NCBI GenBank assembly: GCA_963734685.1 | Contig: CAVTIC010000007.1 | Coordinates: 682,001-746,000, forward strand | From: JAOUEA01 sp963734685 | GTDB taxonomy: Bacteria > Actinomycetota > UBA4738 > HRBIN12 | Direction of reading: 5' to 3' | Length of the DNA: 64,000 bases | Shown: positions 35,310 through 43,851 of the stretch, piece after piece | How positions within the stretch are numbered: the first letter of the stretch is position 1 | How the letters are laid out: every line of letters begins with the position of its first letter | Program-made: the position numbers and the translations under genes | Notes under the pieces: model-generated | Database searches by the model: none | What the model saw: the letters and a program-made list of their open reading frames with translations, nothing else | Told to the model about the DNA's origin: nothing

Positions 35310-38045
35310 GTGGCGACGAAAGAGGGAGACGTCGAGGTCATCCGTGAGGGGCTGACGTTCGCGCGCTACTTCACGACCGAGGGAACGCACCCGTTCGACG
35401 AGGTCGAGTGGGAGGTCCGCGACGCGATCATCCCGAACTACAAGGAAGGCGGCAACGCCTTCGAGCAGCGCGACGTCGAGTTCCCCGCCTCGTGGTCACA
35501 GAACGCCACCAACATCGTGGCCCAGAAGTACTTCCGTGGCACCCTCGGTACGCCGCAGCGCGAGTCGAGCGTCCGCCAGCTCGCCGGACGGGTCGTCGAC
35601 ACGATCACCCGTTGGGGCCAGACGAACGGGTACTTCGCCAGCGCGGGCGATGCGCAGGTCTTCGCCGAGGAGCTCACGCACCTGATCGTCACCCAGAAGG
35701 CAGCGTTCAATTCGCCGGTCTGGTTCAACGTGGGAGTGCCCGACACACCCCAGCAGTGCTCCGCCTGCTTCATCCTCGCCGTCGACGACCACATGAGCTC
35801 GATCCTCAACTGGTACGTCGAGGAAGGCACGATCTTCAAGGGCGGATCGGGCTCGGGCATCAACCTGTCGAGGATCAGGTCCTCGAAGGAATCGCTCGCC
35901 GGCGGCGGCACCGCGAGCGGCCCGGTGAGCTTCATGCGCGGGGCCGACGCGAGCGCCGGCACGATCAAGTCTGGAGGCAAGACCCGTCGCGCCGCCAAGA
36001 TGGTGATCCTGAACGTCGATCACCCCGACGTCCAGGACTTCATCTGGTGCAAAGCCAATGAGGAGCACAAGGCCCGAGCGCTGCGCGATGCCGGGTTCGA
36101 CATGGACCTCGACGGCAGGGACTCGGCCTCGATCCAGTACCAGAACGCCAACAACTCGGTGCGGGTCACCGACGAGTTCATGCGCGCCTTCGAGCAGGAT
36201 CAGGACTGGAAGCTGAAGGCGGTCACGACCGGCGAGAGCGTCGATACCGTGCGCGCACGCGAGCTGATGCGGCAGATCGCCAAGGCGGCATGGGAGTGCG
36301 CCGACCCCGGCATGCAGTACGACACGACGATCAACGAGTGGCACACGTGCCCGGCCACGGGACGGATCAACGGCTCGAACCCGTGCTCGGAGTACATGCA
36401 CCTCGACAACTCCGCATGCAACCTCGCCTCCCTGAACCTGATGAAGTTCCTGAACGACGACGGCTCGTTCGACATCGCGAGCTTCCGCCACGCGGTCGAG
36501 ATCGTGTTCACCGCCCAGGAGATCGTGGTGGGTGAGTCGGACTACCCGACCGCGAAGATCGGAGAGAACGCCAGGGCCTACCGTCAGCTCGGGTTGGGCT
36601 ATGCGAACCTCGGCGCCCTGCTGATGGCGCGCGGCCTGCCGTACGACTCCGACGGCGGCCGGGCGTGGGCCGGCGCGATCACCGCCATCATGACCGGCCA
36701 CGCGTATCGGGCGAGCGCTCGCATCGCGGAGGTGATGGGGCCGTTCGACGGGTACGCCCCGAACGCCGACGCGATGCTGCGGGTGATGCGCAAGCACCGT
36801 GCGGCGGCCGACCAGATCGACGCCGAGCTCGTCCCCGAGGCGATGTTGTCCGCGGCGAGGCAGTCGTGGGACGAGGCGATCTCGCTGGGCGAGACGCACG
36901 GATACCGGAACGCCCAGGCGTCGGTGCTGGCTCCGACCGGCACGATCGGTCTGATGATGGACTGCGACACCACCGGCATCGAGCCCGAGCTGGCGCTCGT
37001 GAAGACGAAGAAGCTGGTCGGCGGAGGCACGATGCAGTTCGTGAACCAGACCGTGCCGCGGGCGCTCGAGAAGCTCGGCTACGAGGCCGCGCAGATCGAG
37101 GACATCGTGGCCTATATCGCCGAGCACAACTCGGTGGTCGATGCGCCGCACCTGGAAACCGAACACCACGCGGTCTTCGACACGGCCATGGGCGCGCAGC
37201 CCATCCACTACATGGGGCACGTTCGCATGATGGCGGCGGCTCAGCCCTTCATCTCCGGCGCGATCTCGAAGACCGTGAACATGCCCGAGGAGGTCACGGT
37301 CGAGGAGGTCGAGCAGCTCTTCGTCGAGAGCTGGAAGCTGGGCCTGAAGGCGGTCGCGATCTATCGCGACAACTGCAAGGTGGCGCAGCCACTCTCGGCC
37401 GACAAGAAGAAGGGCGCAGTGTCGCCGCCACCGGGCCAGTTGGCGCAGCCGGTGCGCAAGCGCTTGCCGATGTCGAGGCCATCGACCACCACGTCGTTCC
37501 AGGTGGGCGACGCCGAGGGCTACATCACCGCGGGTTCCTACCCCGACGACGGCCTCGGTGAGATCTTCTTGAAGACCTCGAAGCAGGGTTCGACGCTCGC
37601 GGGCGTCATGGACGCGTTCGCGATCGCCGTCTCGATCGGGTTGCAGTACGGGGTGCCGCTCGAGACCTACGTCTCGAAGTTCATCAACACGAAGTTCGAG
37701 CCGAGCGGCATGACGAACGATCCCGACATCCGGTTCGCGACGTCGATGATCGACTACGTGTTCCGGCGTCTGGCGCTCGACTACCTGCCGCCGGAGACGC
37801 GCGACGGCCTGGGCATCAAGTCGATCGCCGAGCGCACCGAGGCCGCGCAGGCGGAGGTCGCGGCGAAGACCGAGCAACCGGCCTTGCGGTCGCCCGACGG
37901 CGTGGCCTTCGTCACCGGGGCCGCCGAGAAGCAGACGGCGAAGGCCAACGACGCCCCGCTCTGCTACAGCTGCGGTTCGAAGATGCAACCGGCCGGCTCC
38001 TGCTACGTCTGCACGAGCTGCGGCGCGACCAGCGGCTGCTCCTGA
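35310..38045 (+). CDS. nrdJ: Vitamin B12-dependent ribonucleoside-diphosphate reductase (class II)
   Basis: NrdJ reduces ribonucleotides to deoxyribonucleotides using adenosylcobalamin, with or without oxygen. The 911-aa product has CSACFILAV and NPCSEYMHLDNSACNLASLN (active-site cysteines), VLAPTGTIGLMMDCDTTGIE, a KTVNMPEEVTVEEV segment and a C-terminal zinc ribbon with four Cys (CYSCGSKMQPAG, CYVCTSCG). GTG 35310 has GGGAGGGG 6 nt upstream; TTG 35304 is closer to that site and less likely. No class I or III reductase is visible, so this may be the main enzyme. A strong hairpin follows. Confidence 0.97.
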   Translation: MATKEGDVEVIREGLTFARYFTTEGTHPFDEVEWEVRDAIIPNYKEGGNAFEQRDVEFPASWSQNATNIVAQKYFRGTLGTPQRESSVRQLAGRVVDTITRWGQTNGYFASAGDAQVFAEELTHLIVTQKAAFNSPVWFNVGVPDTPQQCSACFILAVDDHMSSILNWYVEEGTIFKGGSGSGINLSRIRSSKESLAGGGTASGPVSFMRGADASAGTIKSGGKTRRAAKMVILNVDHPDVQDFIWCKANEEHKARALRDAGFDMDLDGRDSASIQYQNANNSVRVTDEFMRAFEQDQDWKLKAVTTGESVDTVRARELMRQIAKAAWECADPGMQYDTTINEWHTCPATGRINGSNPCSEYMHLDNSACNLASLNLMKFLNDDGSFDIASFRHAVEIVFTAQEIVVGESDYPTAKIGENARAYRQLGLGYANLGALLMARGLPYDSDGGRAWAGAITAIMTGHAYRASARIAEVMGPFDGYAPNADAMLRVMRKHRAAADQIDAELVPEAMLSAARQSWDEAISLGETHGYRNAQASVLAPTGTIGLMMDCDTTGIEPELALVKTKKLVGGGTMQFVNQTVPRALEKLGYEAAQIEDIVAYIAEHNSVVDAPHLETEHHAVFDTAMGAQPIHYMGHVRMMAAAQPFISGAISKTVNMPEEVTVEEVEQLFVESWKLGLKAVAIYRDNCKVAQPLSADKKKGAVSPPPGQLAQPVRKRLPMSRPSTTTSFQVGDAEGYITAGSYPDDGLGEIFLKTSKQGSTLAGVMDAFAIAVSIGLQYGVPLETYVSKFINTKFEPSGMTNDPDIRFATSMIDYVFRRLALDYLPPETRDGLGIKSIAERTEAAQAEVAAKTEQPALRSPDGVAFVTGAAEKQTAKANDAPLCYSCGSKMQPAGSCYVCTSCGATSGCS

Positions 38046-38061
38046 GCGTCGGTACGTGCGG

Positions 38062-38086
38062 AGGGCCGGGCCCCCGTCCCGGCCCT
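38062..38086 (+). terminator. GC-rich hairpin after nrdJ
   Basis: A perfect 9-bp stem (AGGGCCGGG / CCCGGCCCT) with a 7-nt loop begins 16 nt after the nrdJ stop. It is followed by TCGTCG rather than a T-run, as is common in high-GC actinobacteria. Confidence 0.65.
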
Positions 38087-38127
38087 TCGTCGATCCCGGC
38101 TCGCCTGCCGGGCGAGGGCCCGCCCGG

Positions 38128-38133
38128 TAGCCT
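38128..38133 (+). promoter_or_regulatory. Predicted leaderless -10 box of the VOC-dut-GNAT operon
   Basis: TAGCCT lies 6 nt before ATG 38140, with no Shine-Dalgarno sequence between them. Confidence 0.45.
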
Positions 38134-38139
38134 GTGAAC

Positions 38140-38520
38140 ATGAGCGAGGGCGGCGCACGCTTGCAGGGGCTGCATCACGTGCAGTTGGCGATGCCACCCG
38201 GCGAAGAGGACGCCGCGGTGCGGTTCTACGGTGCGATCCTCGGACTTCCGCAGGTGCCGAAGCCGCCCGACTTGGCTCCCCGGGGCGGCGTGTGGTTCCG
38301 TGCCGGCGACCTCGAAGTGCACCTCGGGATCGAGGAGCCGTTCACCCCTGCCGTGAAGGCGCACCCTGCGTTCCTGGTCAGGGACCTCGAGACGCTCCGG
38401 GAGCGCATCCAGTCTGCCGGGTACAGGGTCACCGACGACGTGCCGCTCGAGGGGTATCACCGGTGCCACGTCCGGGACCCATTCGGGAACCGGATCGAGC
38501 TGGTGGAGCCCAAGGGCTGA
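38140..38520 (+). CDS. VOC/glyoxalase-fold protein
   Basis: The 126-aa product has the vicinal-oxygen-chelate layout: HHVQLAMPPGEEDAAVRFYG at the start and HVRDPFGNRIELVEP at the end, each holding likely metal ligands. Such single-domain proteins include dioxygenases, glyoxalases and resistance proteins, so the reaction is unknown. ATG 38140 fits the TAGCCT box; a GTG two codons earlier is possible. The stop overlaps the dut start (TGATG). Confidence 0.85.
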   Translation: MSEGGARLQGLHHVQLAMPPGEEDAAVRFYGAILGLPQVPKPPDLAPRGGVWFRAGDLEVHLGIEEPFTPAVKAHPAFLVRDLETLRERIQSAGYRVTDDVPLEGYHRCHVRDPFGNRIELVEPKG

Positions 38521-38954
38521 TGGAGCTGCCGTTCCGCCGCCTCGACCCGGAGGCGATCCTTCCGCAGGCGCGACACCCTGGGGACGCCGGGCTCGACCTG
38601 TGCGCGAACGTCGACGTCGAGGTGCTGCCGGGGGAGCGGGTCATGATCCCGACCGGCGTCGCCGTGGCGATCCCCGACGGGCACGCCGGGCTGGTGCTCC
38701 CGAGGTCGGGCCTCGCGTCGAAGCGGGGGCTCACCCTCGCGAACGCTCCCGGACTCATCGACGCCGGATACCGGGGCGAGGTGATCATGGCCGCTGTGAA
38801 CCTGGATCGCCGTGAGGCGGTGAAGGTCGCGCGCGGCGACCGCATCGGGCAGCTCGTCGTCGTGGCGCTGCCGGAGGTCGAGCCGGCATGGGCTCCGGAG
38901 CTGCCCGATTCGCAGCGCGGCGACGGCGGGTTCGGCTCGACCGGCTCGTCGTGA
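38520..38954 (+). CDS. dut: Deoxyuridine 5'-triphosphate nucleotidohydrolase
   Basis: dUTPase keeps uracil out of DNA and supplies dUMP for thymidylate synthesis. The 144-aa trimeric-type protein has the five motifs: GDAGLDLCA, PRSGLASKRGLTL, GLIDAGYRGE, RGDRIGQLVV, and the C-terminal arm RGDGGFGSTG. It overlaps the VOC gene and the next acetyltransferase gene. Its place near nrdR-nrdJ groups deoxynucleotide genes. Confidence 0.96.
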   Translation: MELPFRRLDPEAILPQARHPGDAGLDLCANVDVEVLPGERVMIPTGVAVAIPDGHAGLVLPRSGLASKRGLTLANAPGLIDAGYRGEVIMAAVNLDRREAVKVARGDRIGQLVVVALPEVEPAWAPELPDSQRGDGGFGSTGSS

Positions 38955-39460
38955 TCGTCCGCCTCGAGGGCGAGGGAGATCGAGCAGCCGCGATCGCGGT
39001 CGAGGGCGCGGCGTTCGGCGAGCCCGACGAGGCGGCCGTCGTCGAGGCGATCCGCGACGAGGCGGGCTCGTTCGCCCTCGTGGCCGAACTCGACGGCGCC
39101 GTCGTCGGCCACGTCCAGATGAGCCGGGCGTGGGTCGGTGATGCGGCGGTGCTGGCGCTCGGTCCGATCGGCGTCGTGCCCGATCGCCAGGGACGGGGGG
39201 TCGGCTCTTCGCTCGTGTCGGCGGCGCTCGAGGAGGCGGGACGTCGGGATGAGGTCGCCGTGATCCTCCTGGGCGATCCCGAGTACTACGCGCGGTTCGG
39301 TTTCGTACCCGCCTCGCGGCTCGGGCTCCGGAACCCGTTCGCCGGTGAGCTGGAGAGCGGCTTCGTGATCGCGGAGGAAGACTTCCAGATCGCGGTGCTC
39401 GACGAGCGGCGGGAGGGCCTCCTCGCCGGCGGGGTCCGCTGGCATCCGGCGTTCGGTTGA
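38951..39460 (+). CDS. GNAT acetyltransferase (YhbS-like)
   Basis: The 169-aa product starts at GTG 38951, overlapping the dut stop. The acetyl-CoA motif appears in GPIGVVPDRQGRGVGSSLV, and EYYARFGFVPAS is the usual C-terminal half of YhbS-type enzymes. The substrate is unknown. It ends the three-gene operon just before the tRNA-Gly promoter; the -35 box of that promoter overlaps its stop codon. Confidence 0.87.
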   Translation: MIVRLEGEGDRAAAIAVEGAAFGEPDEAAVVEAIRDEAGSFALVAELDGAVVGHVQMSRAWVGDAAVLALGPIGVVPDRQGRGVGSSLVSAALEEAGRRDEVAVILLGDPEYYARFGFVPASRLGLRNPFAGELESGFVIAEEDFQIAVLDERREGLLAGGVRWHPAFG

Positions 39461-39485
39461 AGGTCCCGAGGGCCGGGGTTAGCAT
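39457..39485 (+). promoter_or_regulatory. Promoter of tRNA-Gly
   Basis: TTGAAG (39457-39462) and TAGCAT (39480-39485) are separated by 17 nt. The tRNA starts 14 nt further on. Confidence 0.6.
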
Positions 39486-39498
39486 GGATGGACACCAC

Positions 39499-39571
<73 letters not shown>

Positions 39572-39576
39572 CGGGT

Positions 39577-39602
39577 GAACGGCCGCCTCCGGGCGGCCGT
39601 TC
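39577..39602 (+). terminator. Hairpin after tRNA-Gly
   Basis: A perfect 11-bp stem (GAACGGCCGCC / GGCGGCCGTTC) with a TCCG loop begins 5 nt after the tRNA. Confidence 0.7.
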
Positions 39603-39645
39603 GTGTGTGCTCGCGTAGACTGTCCGCCGCACGAACACGGCCCGC

Positions 39646-39716
39646 GGCGGGGTGGCCGAGTGGTTAGGCAGAGGCCTGCAAAGCCTCGTACACCGGTTCG
39701 ATTCCGGTCCCCGCCT
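39646..39716 (+). tRNA. tRNA-Cys (GCA)
   Basis: The acceptor stem is GGCGGGG/CCCCGCC. The anticodon loop CTGCAAA sits on an AGGC-containing stem, and the T-loop is GTTCGATTCC. A TAGACT box at 39616-39621 may be its -10 element. CCA is not encoded. Confidence 0.95.
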
Positions 39717-39747
39717 CGAAGCTCCCGTGTAGCATCGGGGGTGACCA

Positions 39748-39822
39748 GGGCGCTTAGCTCAGGGGGAGAGCGCTTCCTTGACGCGGAAGAGGTCAGAGGT
39801 TCAAATCCTCTAGCGCCCACCA
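39748..39822 (+). tRNA. tRNA-Val (GAC)
   Basis: The acceptor stem is GGGCGCT/AGCGCCC. The anticodon loop TTGACGC sits on CTTCC/GGAAG, and the T-loop is GTTCAAATCC. The terminal CCA is encoded, unlike in the two neighbouring tRNAs. TAGCAT at 39730-39735 may be its -10 box. Confidence 0.95.
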
Positions 39823-39824
39823 CG

Positions 39825-39850
39825 GGAACCCGCTGGTGACAGCGGGTTCC
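39825..39850 (+). terminator. Hairpin after tRNA-Val
   Basis: A perfect 10-bp stem (GGAACCCGCT / AGCGGGTTCC) with a 6-nt loop begins just after the CCA. It is the last element of the tRNA array. Confidence 0.7.
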
Positions 39851-39987
39851 TTGGCGTCTACGAGAGGTTCGAGTTCTTGACATCGCCCGTCTTCGCGACG
39901 GCAGGGTCGTGGCGCATTGGAACGTCGTGGACATCGCAGAAGACTCGCCTCTGACCGCGGACCGGAGGTGACGGTGGCTCGAGCACG

Positions 39988-40698
39988 TCAGCGGACGTTG
40001 TGCTTACCCTCGAACACGATCGTCAGTGTCTGATCTCGGTCGACGTAGCTCAGCGAATCAGGGATGAGCGGGTCACCACCCGTCCGAGCATCGAAGGTGA
40101 GCCAGCCGTCGACCTTGGTGCGCGGCGGGAGGTTGCCGTTCTCGGGGATGTAGTTGGCGGCGGCAACGCCGCCCACGGACCTGATATTCACCGGCCCGAA
40201 TGTGCTGCCGTCGCGGGAAGTGAGAACGAAGTCGTGCAGATCGAACCTGATCGCCTGTCCCGTTGCGTTCCGTAGGAAGGCGTAGAGCAGAAGGACCTCA
40301 TAGCCCCGCTCTGAAAGGAACCCGCAGGTCGTCAGGTAGGCACCGCGCGGGTCCTTCCCCGGCAGCGCGAACTCGTGAAGGTGGCAACTGTAGCGTCGGG
40401 AGACGTCGCCCACCCCCAGCGTGTACCGCTCGCCGATGGCGGACTCCTGGACGTTGAAGGATCGCGTGACCCGTGAAAGCGGTGGCGGGCCCGTCGGGCT
40501 TGCTGAAGTTGTGAGCGATGGGAACGGCGACTCGGTTGGCGAGGGTAGAGCTGTCCCTGACGGCGGGATGGGGGCTACGGCCCTCTCCTGGAATCGTCCG
40601 AGGAAGTACCCGCCCACCCCGATGACGACGATGGCGACCGCGATCTCCACCCCCGCGATGATCCAGTGGAGCTTCGATCCTCCGGTCGGATCCGTCAT
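39988..40698 (-). CDS. Membrane-anchored protein with a DUF4352-like domain
   Basis: The 236-aa product starts at ATG 40698, with a TATCGT box 9 nt upstream (40713-40708, minus strand). One membrane segment (IIAGVEIAVAIVVIGVGGYF, residues 12-31) is followed by a Pro/Ser/Thr linker and a beta-rich outer domain. Its LLLYAFLRNATGQAIRFDLH and FVLTSRDGSTFGP resemble the DUF4352 immunoprotective-like fold. Function is unknown. It is the first gene after the tRNA array and sits in an accessory stretch. Confidence 0.7.
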   Translation of the reverse strand: MTDPTGGSKLHWIIAGVEIAVAIVVIGVGGYFLGRFQERAVAPIPPSGTALPSPTESPFPSLTTSASPTGPPPLSRVTRSFNVQESAIGERYTLGVGDVSRRYSCHLHEFALPGKDPRGAYLTTCGFLSERGYEVLLLYAFLRNATGQAIRFDLHDFVLTSRDGSTFGPVNIRSVGGVAAANYIPENGNLPPRTKVDGWLTFDARTGGDPLIPDSLSYVDRDQTLTIVFEGKHNVR

Positions 40699-41166
40699 CC
40701 GACCAGGACGATACTCCCGGTCGGGCCGAACTAGGTGATCTGCGAGTTCGATCCCTGCTCGTCGGCGCACACCAGGGGAAGATCACGGACTCGTCCCGGA
40801 TCGAGCAGGACTGGACGGGGCGACCCTCCGAGGCCGGGGGGAGGTGATCTCGCAGCCCGCAGAGCTGCGTGGCTCCAGAGAGCCGTCCCGCCGTCCGCAC
40901 GTCACGCAACAGACCGAGCGACCACAGGGCGGCTGAGGCAGTCGGAAGACCCCGCAGCCTCTCGGCGTCGCCGTTCGGAGAGCCTTCCCCCCATGGACGC
41001 CTCCCCGGCGACCCCCCGAGCTTGCCACGAGCCCGATCGCTGCGCAGTGGCCCGGACGACCGATTGTGCAGCCCCAACTTGACCGACGGGGCGTCAGCGC
41101 ATCCCCTTCGAATGGATCGCGTCCCCGCCGACGGGCCGCGATGAGCGGAGATCGCGAAGCCGCGAT
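40699..41166. other. Intergenic stretch, no gene recognised
   Basis: About 470 bp without a convincing gene. Open frames on both strands are rich in Arg, Pro and Ser, with no motif or start signal. A short block near 40750 (GAGTTCGATCCCTGCTC) resembles a tRNA T-arm and 3' end, but no tRNA body precedes it. Confidence 0.4.
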
Positions 41167-41397
41167 TCATGGTCGGTTGCCATCGCACATGGTCCATGCG
41201 TGCCCGCCGTCTTCGATCACCTCCTCCGACGGGTGGCGTTCCGGGATGTCGATGTAGCAGTCCACCCACGGATTGGCCACGCAGGCGGCACCGATGACGA
41301 CCCAGATGATCGCGAACATCACCAGGGCTCGCCACCATCCAACGCGACCGCGAGGCGGAGGAGGAGGCAGTGGAGCGTGATCCTGGTTCTCGCTCAA
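41167..41397 (-). CDS. Small membrane protein
   Basis: The 76-aa product begins with a Pro-rich cytoplasmic segment (HAPLPPPPPRGRVG), then one hydrophobic span (WWRALVMFAIIWVVIGAACV), then a short outer tail with two cysteines. The start would be TTG 41397, with GGAG about 9 nt upstream and an in-frame stop just before it. Rare start use and small size make it tentative. No family is recognised. Confidence 0.45.
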   Translation of the reverse strand: MSENQDHAPLPPPPPRGRVGWWRALVMFAIIWVVIGAACVANPWVDCYIDIPERHPSEEVIEDGGHAWTMCDGNRP

Positions 41398-41538
41398 TCA
41401 GCCACTCCGAGGATCGGGGTCGTGTCGGTGACACGCAGGTAGCCCTGCTCCCAGGGCGGATCTCGGCGGACTCTGGCATCTCGGGTCGGGCGTGTCACGT
41501 CGGATCGACACGAGGCATGATTCACCTGGAGGCTATCG

Positions 41539-41985
41539 ATGCGTTGGGCTCTTCTGCTGCTCGTCCTGACGACCGCGTGCACGAGCAGCGGCGTCGACTC
41601 GAATGCACCCTCGACATCCACCAGCCACCAGCCCGCCCCGGCTACATCCTCGGGGGTACTGGTGCTGGACGTCTCCCGAAGGTGCTGCTACACGGAGGGA
41701 TCGTTCTTCTTCCTGCGCGTGCGAACACGTGCGGGTGAGCTCATCCTCGAGCGCAGTTACACGGCCAACGAGCTGGAGTTCGTCATGCGGGAGTCGCTGG
41801 CACCCGACAGGTACTCCATCGTGACCTACGAACGCCCCTGTGAAGCCGTGTGTCCCGAACCCGGCCACACAAGTGCCCTCGACCCTCCGACGAATCGGTG
41901 CCGGATCAGCCTGACCGTCAAGTCAGGAGAGAAGTATCGGCTCAGAGTCACAACGGGACCCGGCGTCGAGTGCCCTCTGTACTGA
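41539..41985 (+). CDS. Lipoprotein of unknown function
   Basis: The 148-aa product has a short signal peptide with lipobox LTTAC (Cys14) and a Ser/Thr/Pro linker. The compact domain of about 100 residues has six cysteines, including a CC pair (VSRRCCYTEGSFFFLRVRT) and further Cys near the end, suggesting disulfides outside the cell. GGAGG precedes the ATG. The pattern (extracellular, beta-rich, ending in KSGEKYRLRVTTGPG) fits a carboxypeptidase-regulatory-like or Ig-like domain, but no family is assigned. Confidence 0.65.
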   Translation: MRWALLLLVLTTACTSSGVDSNAPSTSTSHQPAPATSSGVLVLDVSRRCCYTEGSFFFLRVRTRAGELILERSYTANELEFVMRESLAPDRYSIVTYERPCEAVCPEPGHTSALDPPTNRCRISLTVKSGEKYRLRVTTGPGVECPLY

Positions 41986-42182
41986 CGACGGGCGTTCGCC
42001 GGGCGTCGAGGCTGAGCACATGGCGAGAGGTTCAGAAGGCCAAGCGGCAGCCCGACGCGCCCCGGCCCCGCAGGCAGAAACGGGCGACCACGGGTAGTCG
42101 GGATTGCGGAGTCGTGGGTCGTTCACGAGTCGCAAGCGAAGTATGCTCTGCGCGGCAAGGGACCCTCACGAGGAGCGAAGCG

Positions 42183-42449
42183 ATGGCGGAACGAACGATG
42201 CTCGTCTGCGACACCTGCGGGAGGCCCGCCGCGGAGACCGTGACCTTCAAGACGTCCCGGGGCAACCGGCAGCGGGATTACTGCACCCAGCATCTGGATG
42301 AGCTGCTCGGTCCTTCGCGCGCTCCGAAGCGCGGACGCAGACCGGGAGCGAACGGGAGCCAGCGCAGGCCAGACCAGGACGAGGAAGAAGTCGACCGCGA
42401 AGCGAACCGCGAAGAAGTCGGCAGCGACCCGGAAGCGGCGGATCCCTAA
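42183..42449 (+). CDS. Small CxxC-containing basic/acidic protein
   Basis: The 88-aa product starts MLVCDTCG-like after five residues and has Cys-x-x-Cys (CDTCGRPA) plus a later YCTQHL, four possible zinc ligands in all. The ending KRGRRPG is followed by an acidic, charged tail. Small proteins with this DxCG...CxxH...KRGRRP plan occur in actinobacteria; I do not know a function, though a zinc-ribbon nucleic-acid-binding role is plausible. A TATGCT box lies about 40 nt upstream. Confidence 0.6.
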   Translation: MAERTMLVCDTCGRPAAETVTFKTSRGNRQRDYCTQHLDELLGPSRAPKRGRRPGANGSQRRPDQDEEEVDREANREEVGSDPEAADP

Positions 42450-42514
42450 GAGCTAGTCCTTCTGCGAACCCTCGGAGGCGACCGGTCCTCCGGAGCGGGG
42501 ACCCCAACTAGCTC
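42450..42514 (+). other. Nested inverted repeat after the CxxC gene
   Basis: GAGCTAGT (42450-42457) pairs with ACTAGCTC (42507-42514) around an inner near-palindrome CTCGGAGG/CCTCCGGAG. It could be a terminator or a structured 3' end. There is no T-run. Confidence 0.3.
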
Positions 42515-42557
42515 CGGAACGAGTGTCTATCCGCGGCCGAACAACGATCAGGAACCC

Positions 42558-43130
42558 GTGATACGCCCAACCTCCTTCAGGGAGCTTGGAGGTGCGGAGG
42601 ACTTCGTCGTCGGCCTGGGCTCGGCCGCCCCCGCTCGTGCCGCGCTCGGGCTTGAGCGGGCCGCGGCCGCGCTCCTGACGGAGCTGGAGTCATTCCCCGG
42701 CGCCCGCATGAGTTCCTACTACGCCCTCCTCCTGCCCACGATGATGCGGGTCGCCCTCGGGATCGGCGCCCCGGATCTCGCCGGGCGTCTCGTGGCCAGC
42801 TACGAGACTCGCTATCCCTATGCTGAGCACGCCCTCGTCGCTGCAAACGTCGTCGCTGCAAACGCCGCCCTCACCGAGGCCCGCGGGAACCTGCAGGCGG
42901 CCGCCGATGCCTACGCCGAGGCCGCCGATCGCTGGGAGCGGTTCGGGGTCGTCCCCGAGCAGGCGTATGCGCTTCTCGGCCAGGGTCGGTGTTTCCTCGG
43001 ACTCTCCCGACCGACCGAGGCCTCGCCCGTCCTGCACAATGCGCGCGAGATCTTCAAGCGGCTCCAAGCGGCCCCCGCGCTCGCCGAGACCGACGAGCTG
43101 CAGGAGCGGGCCACCGCGCTCAGCTCGTAG
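42558..43130 (+). CDS. TPR-like protein resembling the C-terminus of an AAA/LuxR-type regulator
   Basis: The 190-aa product is all-helical, with TPR-like spacing (AAADAYAEAADRWERFGVVP, then EQAYALLGQGRCFLGLSRPT). The ending (REIFKRLQAAPALAETDELQ) closely resembles the last TPRs of large ATPase regulators of the MalT or adenylate-cyclase type. No ATPase or DNA-binding domain is present. The GTG 42558 start has weak support. It is either a free-standing TPR protein or the surviving end of a decayed regulator. Confidence 0.55.
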   Translation: MIRPTSFRELGGAEDFVVGLGSAAPARAALGLERAAAALLTELESFPGARMSSYYALLLPTMMRVALGIGAPDLAGRLVASYETRYPYAEHALVAANVVAANAALTEARGNLQAAADAYAEAADRWERFGVVPEQAYALLGQGRCFLGLSRPTEASPVLHNAREIFKRLQAAPALAETDELQERATALSS

Positions 43131-43255
43131 CGGCTGAATTCCTCTGGCTTGCCGCTCAACGAAGCCCTCCAACCTCTACGCGCACTCGACGGTGACCGCT
43201 CGCGCCGACGGGGACCACATCCATCTGTTCCCCGGAGCAGATCGCTTCCGTGAGA

Positions 43256-43849
43256 TCATCGATCAGCGACCGGGGGTCCTTCCGTGCTTGAGGTCGAGGT
43301 GGCGGCCCTCTGCGCATCGTCAGGCCTTGTGGCTGGCGATGCCCTTCCCGCTCTCACCCGCCATGCCGAGCAGAGCAACAGGCCGGCCAGGGCGATCATG
43401 ATGAGGACAGCGGTGGCCGTCACGACGCCAGACGTTCCCGCGAACACGTCGGCTCCACCACACCATCGTCTGTCGGGGGGGTCGTACGCGTAGCAGGTCC
43501 AGTAGTGCATCACGGTCCAAGTGATCCACCCGGCGACGGGTGCCGCAGCCAAGAAGAAGACCCCTGCGAGCGAGAGGAACCGCGCTGAAGCGCGGGGCGT
43601 GAACGCCAGCCCTATCAGACCCAGCGGGACCAGACCTAGCAAGGCAAACGTGGCCACAGACGCGGGGACCTCCGTCCCACCTGATGTGATGAACCCGACG
43701 ACCCCTCCGACGATCGCCCCGAGCAGACCGAGGGCGACCGCCGGTGCCCGGCGTCGGAAGAATAGGCAGACCACTGTGGCCGCTCCGAGAAGGAGCCACG
43801 GCAGCCACGGCAAGTCTTTCATCTGCGGGGTAGAGGCTCGCAACCACAT
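43256..43849 (-). CDS. Polytopic membrane protein of unknown function
   Basis: The 197-aa product has five predicted membrane spans, among them APAVALGLLGAIVGGVVGFI and SVATFALLGLVPLGLIGLAF. A short outer loop with three cysteines (HYWTCYAYDPPDRRWCGG) and a charged C-terminal tail follow. ATG 43849 lies 2 nt past the stop of the lipoprotein gene upstream; a TTG at 43855 would overlap it. The two genes are thus coupled. No family is recognised. Confidence 0.62.
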   Translation of the reverse strand: MWLRASTPQMKDLPWLPWLLLGAATVVCLFFRRRAPAVALGLLGAIVGGVVGFITSGGTEVPASVATFALLGLVPLGLIGLAFTPRASARFLSLAGVFFLAAAPVAGWITWTVMHYWTCYAYDPPDRRWCGGADVFAGTSGVVTATAVLIMIALAGLLLCSAWRVRAGRASPATRPDDAQRAATSTSSTEGPPVADR

Positions 43850-43851
43850 CT

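Noticed and set aside
35496..38141. 881-codon minus-strand ORF across nrdJ
   Set aside because: nrdJ is unmistakable on the plus strand. The antisense translation has no recognisable domain.
40735..40785. tRNA 3'-end-like block (GAGTTCGATCCCTGCTC, then GGCGCACACCA)
   Set aside because: The T-stem does not pair properly and no acceptor 5' strand or anticodon arm exists upstream. It could be an attachment-site relic but is more likely chance.
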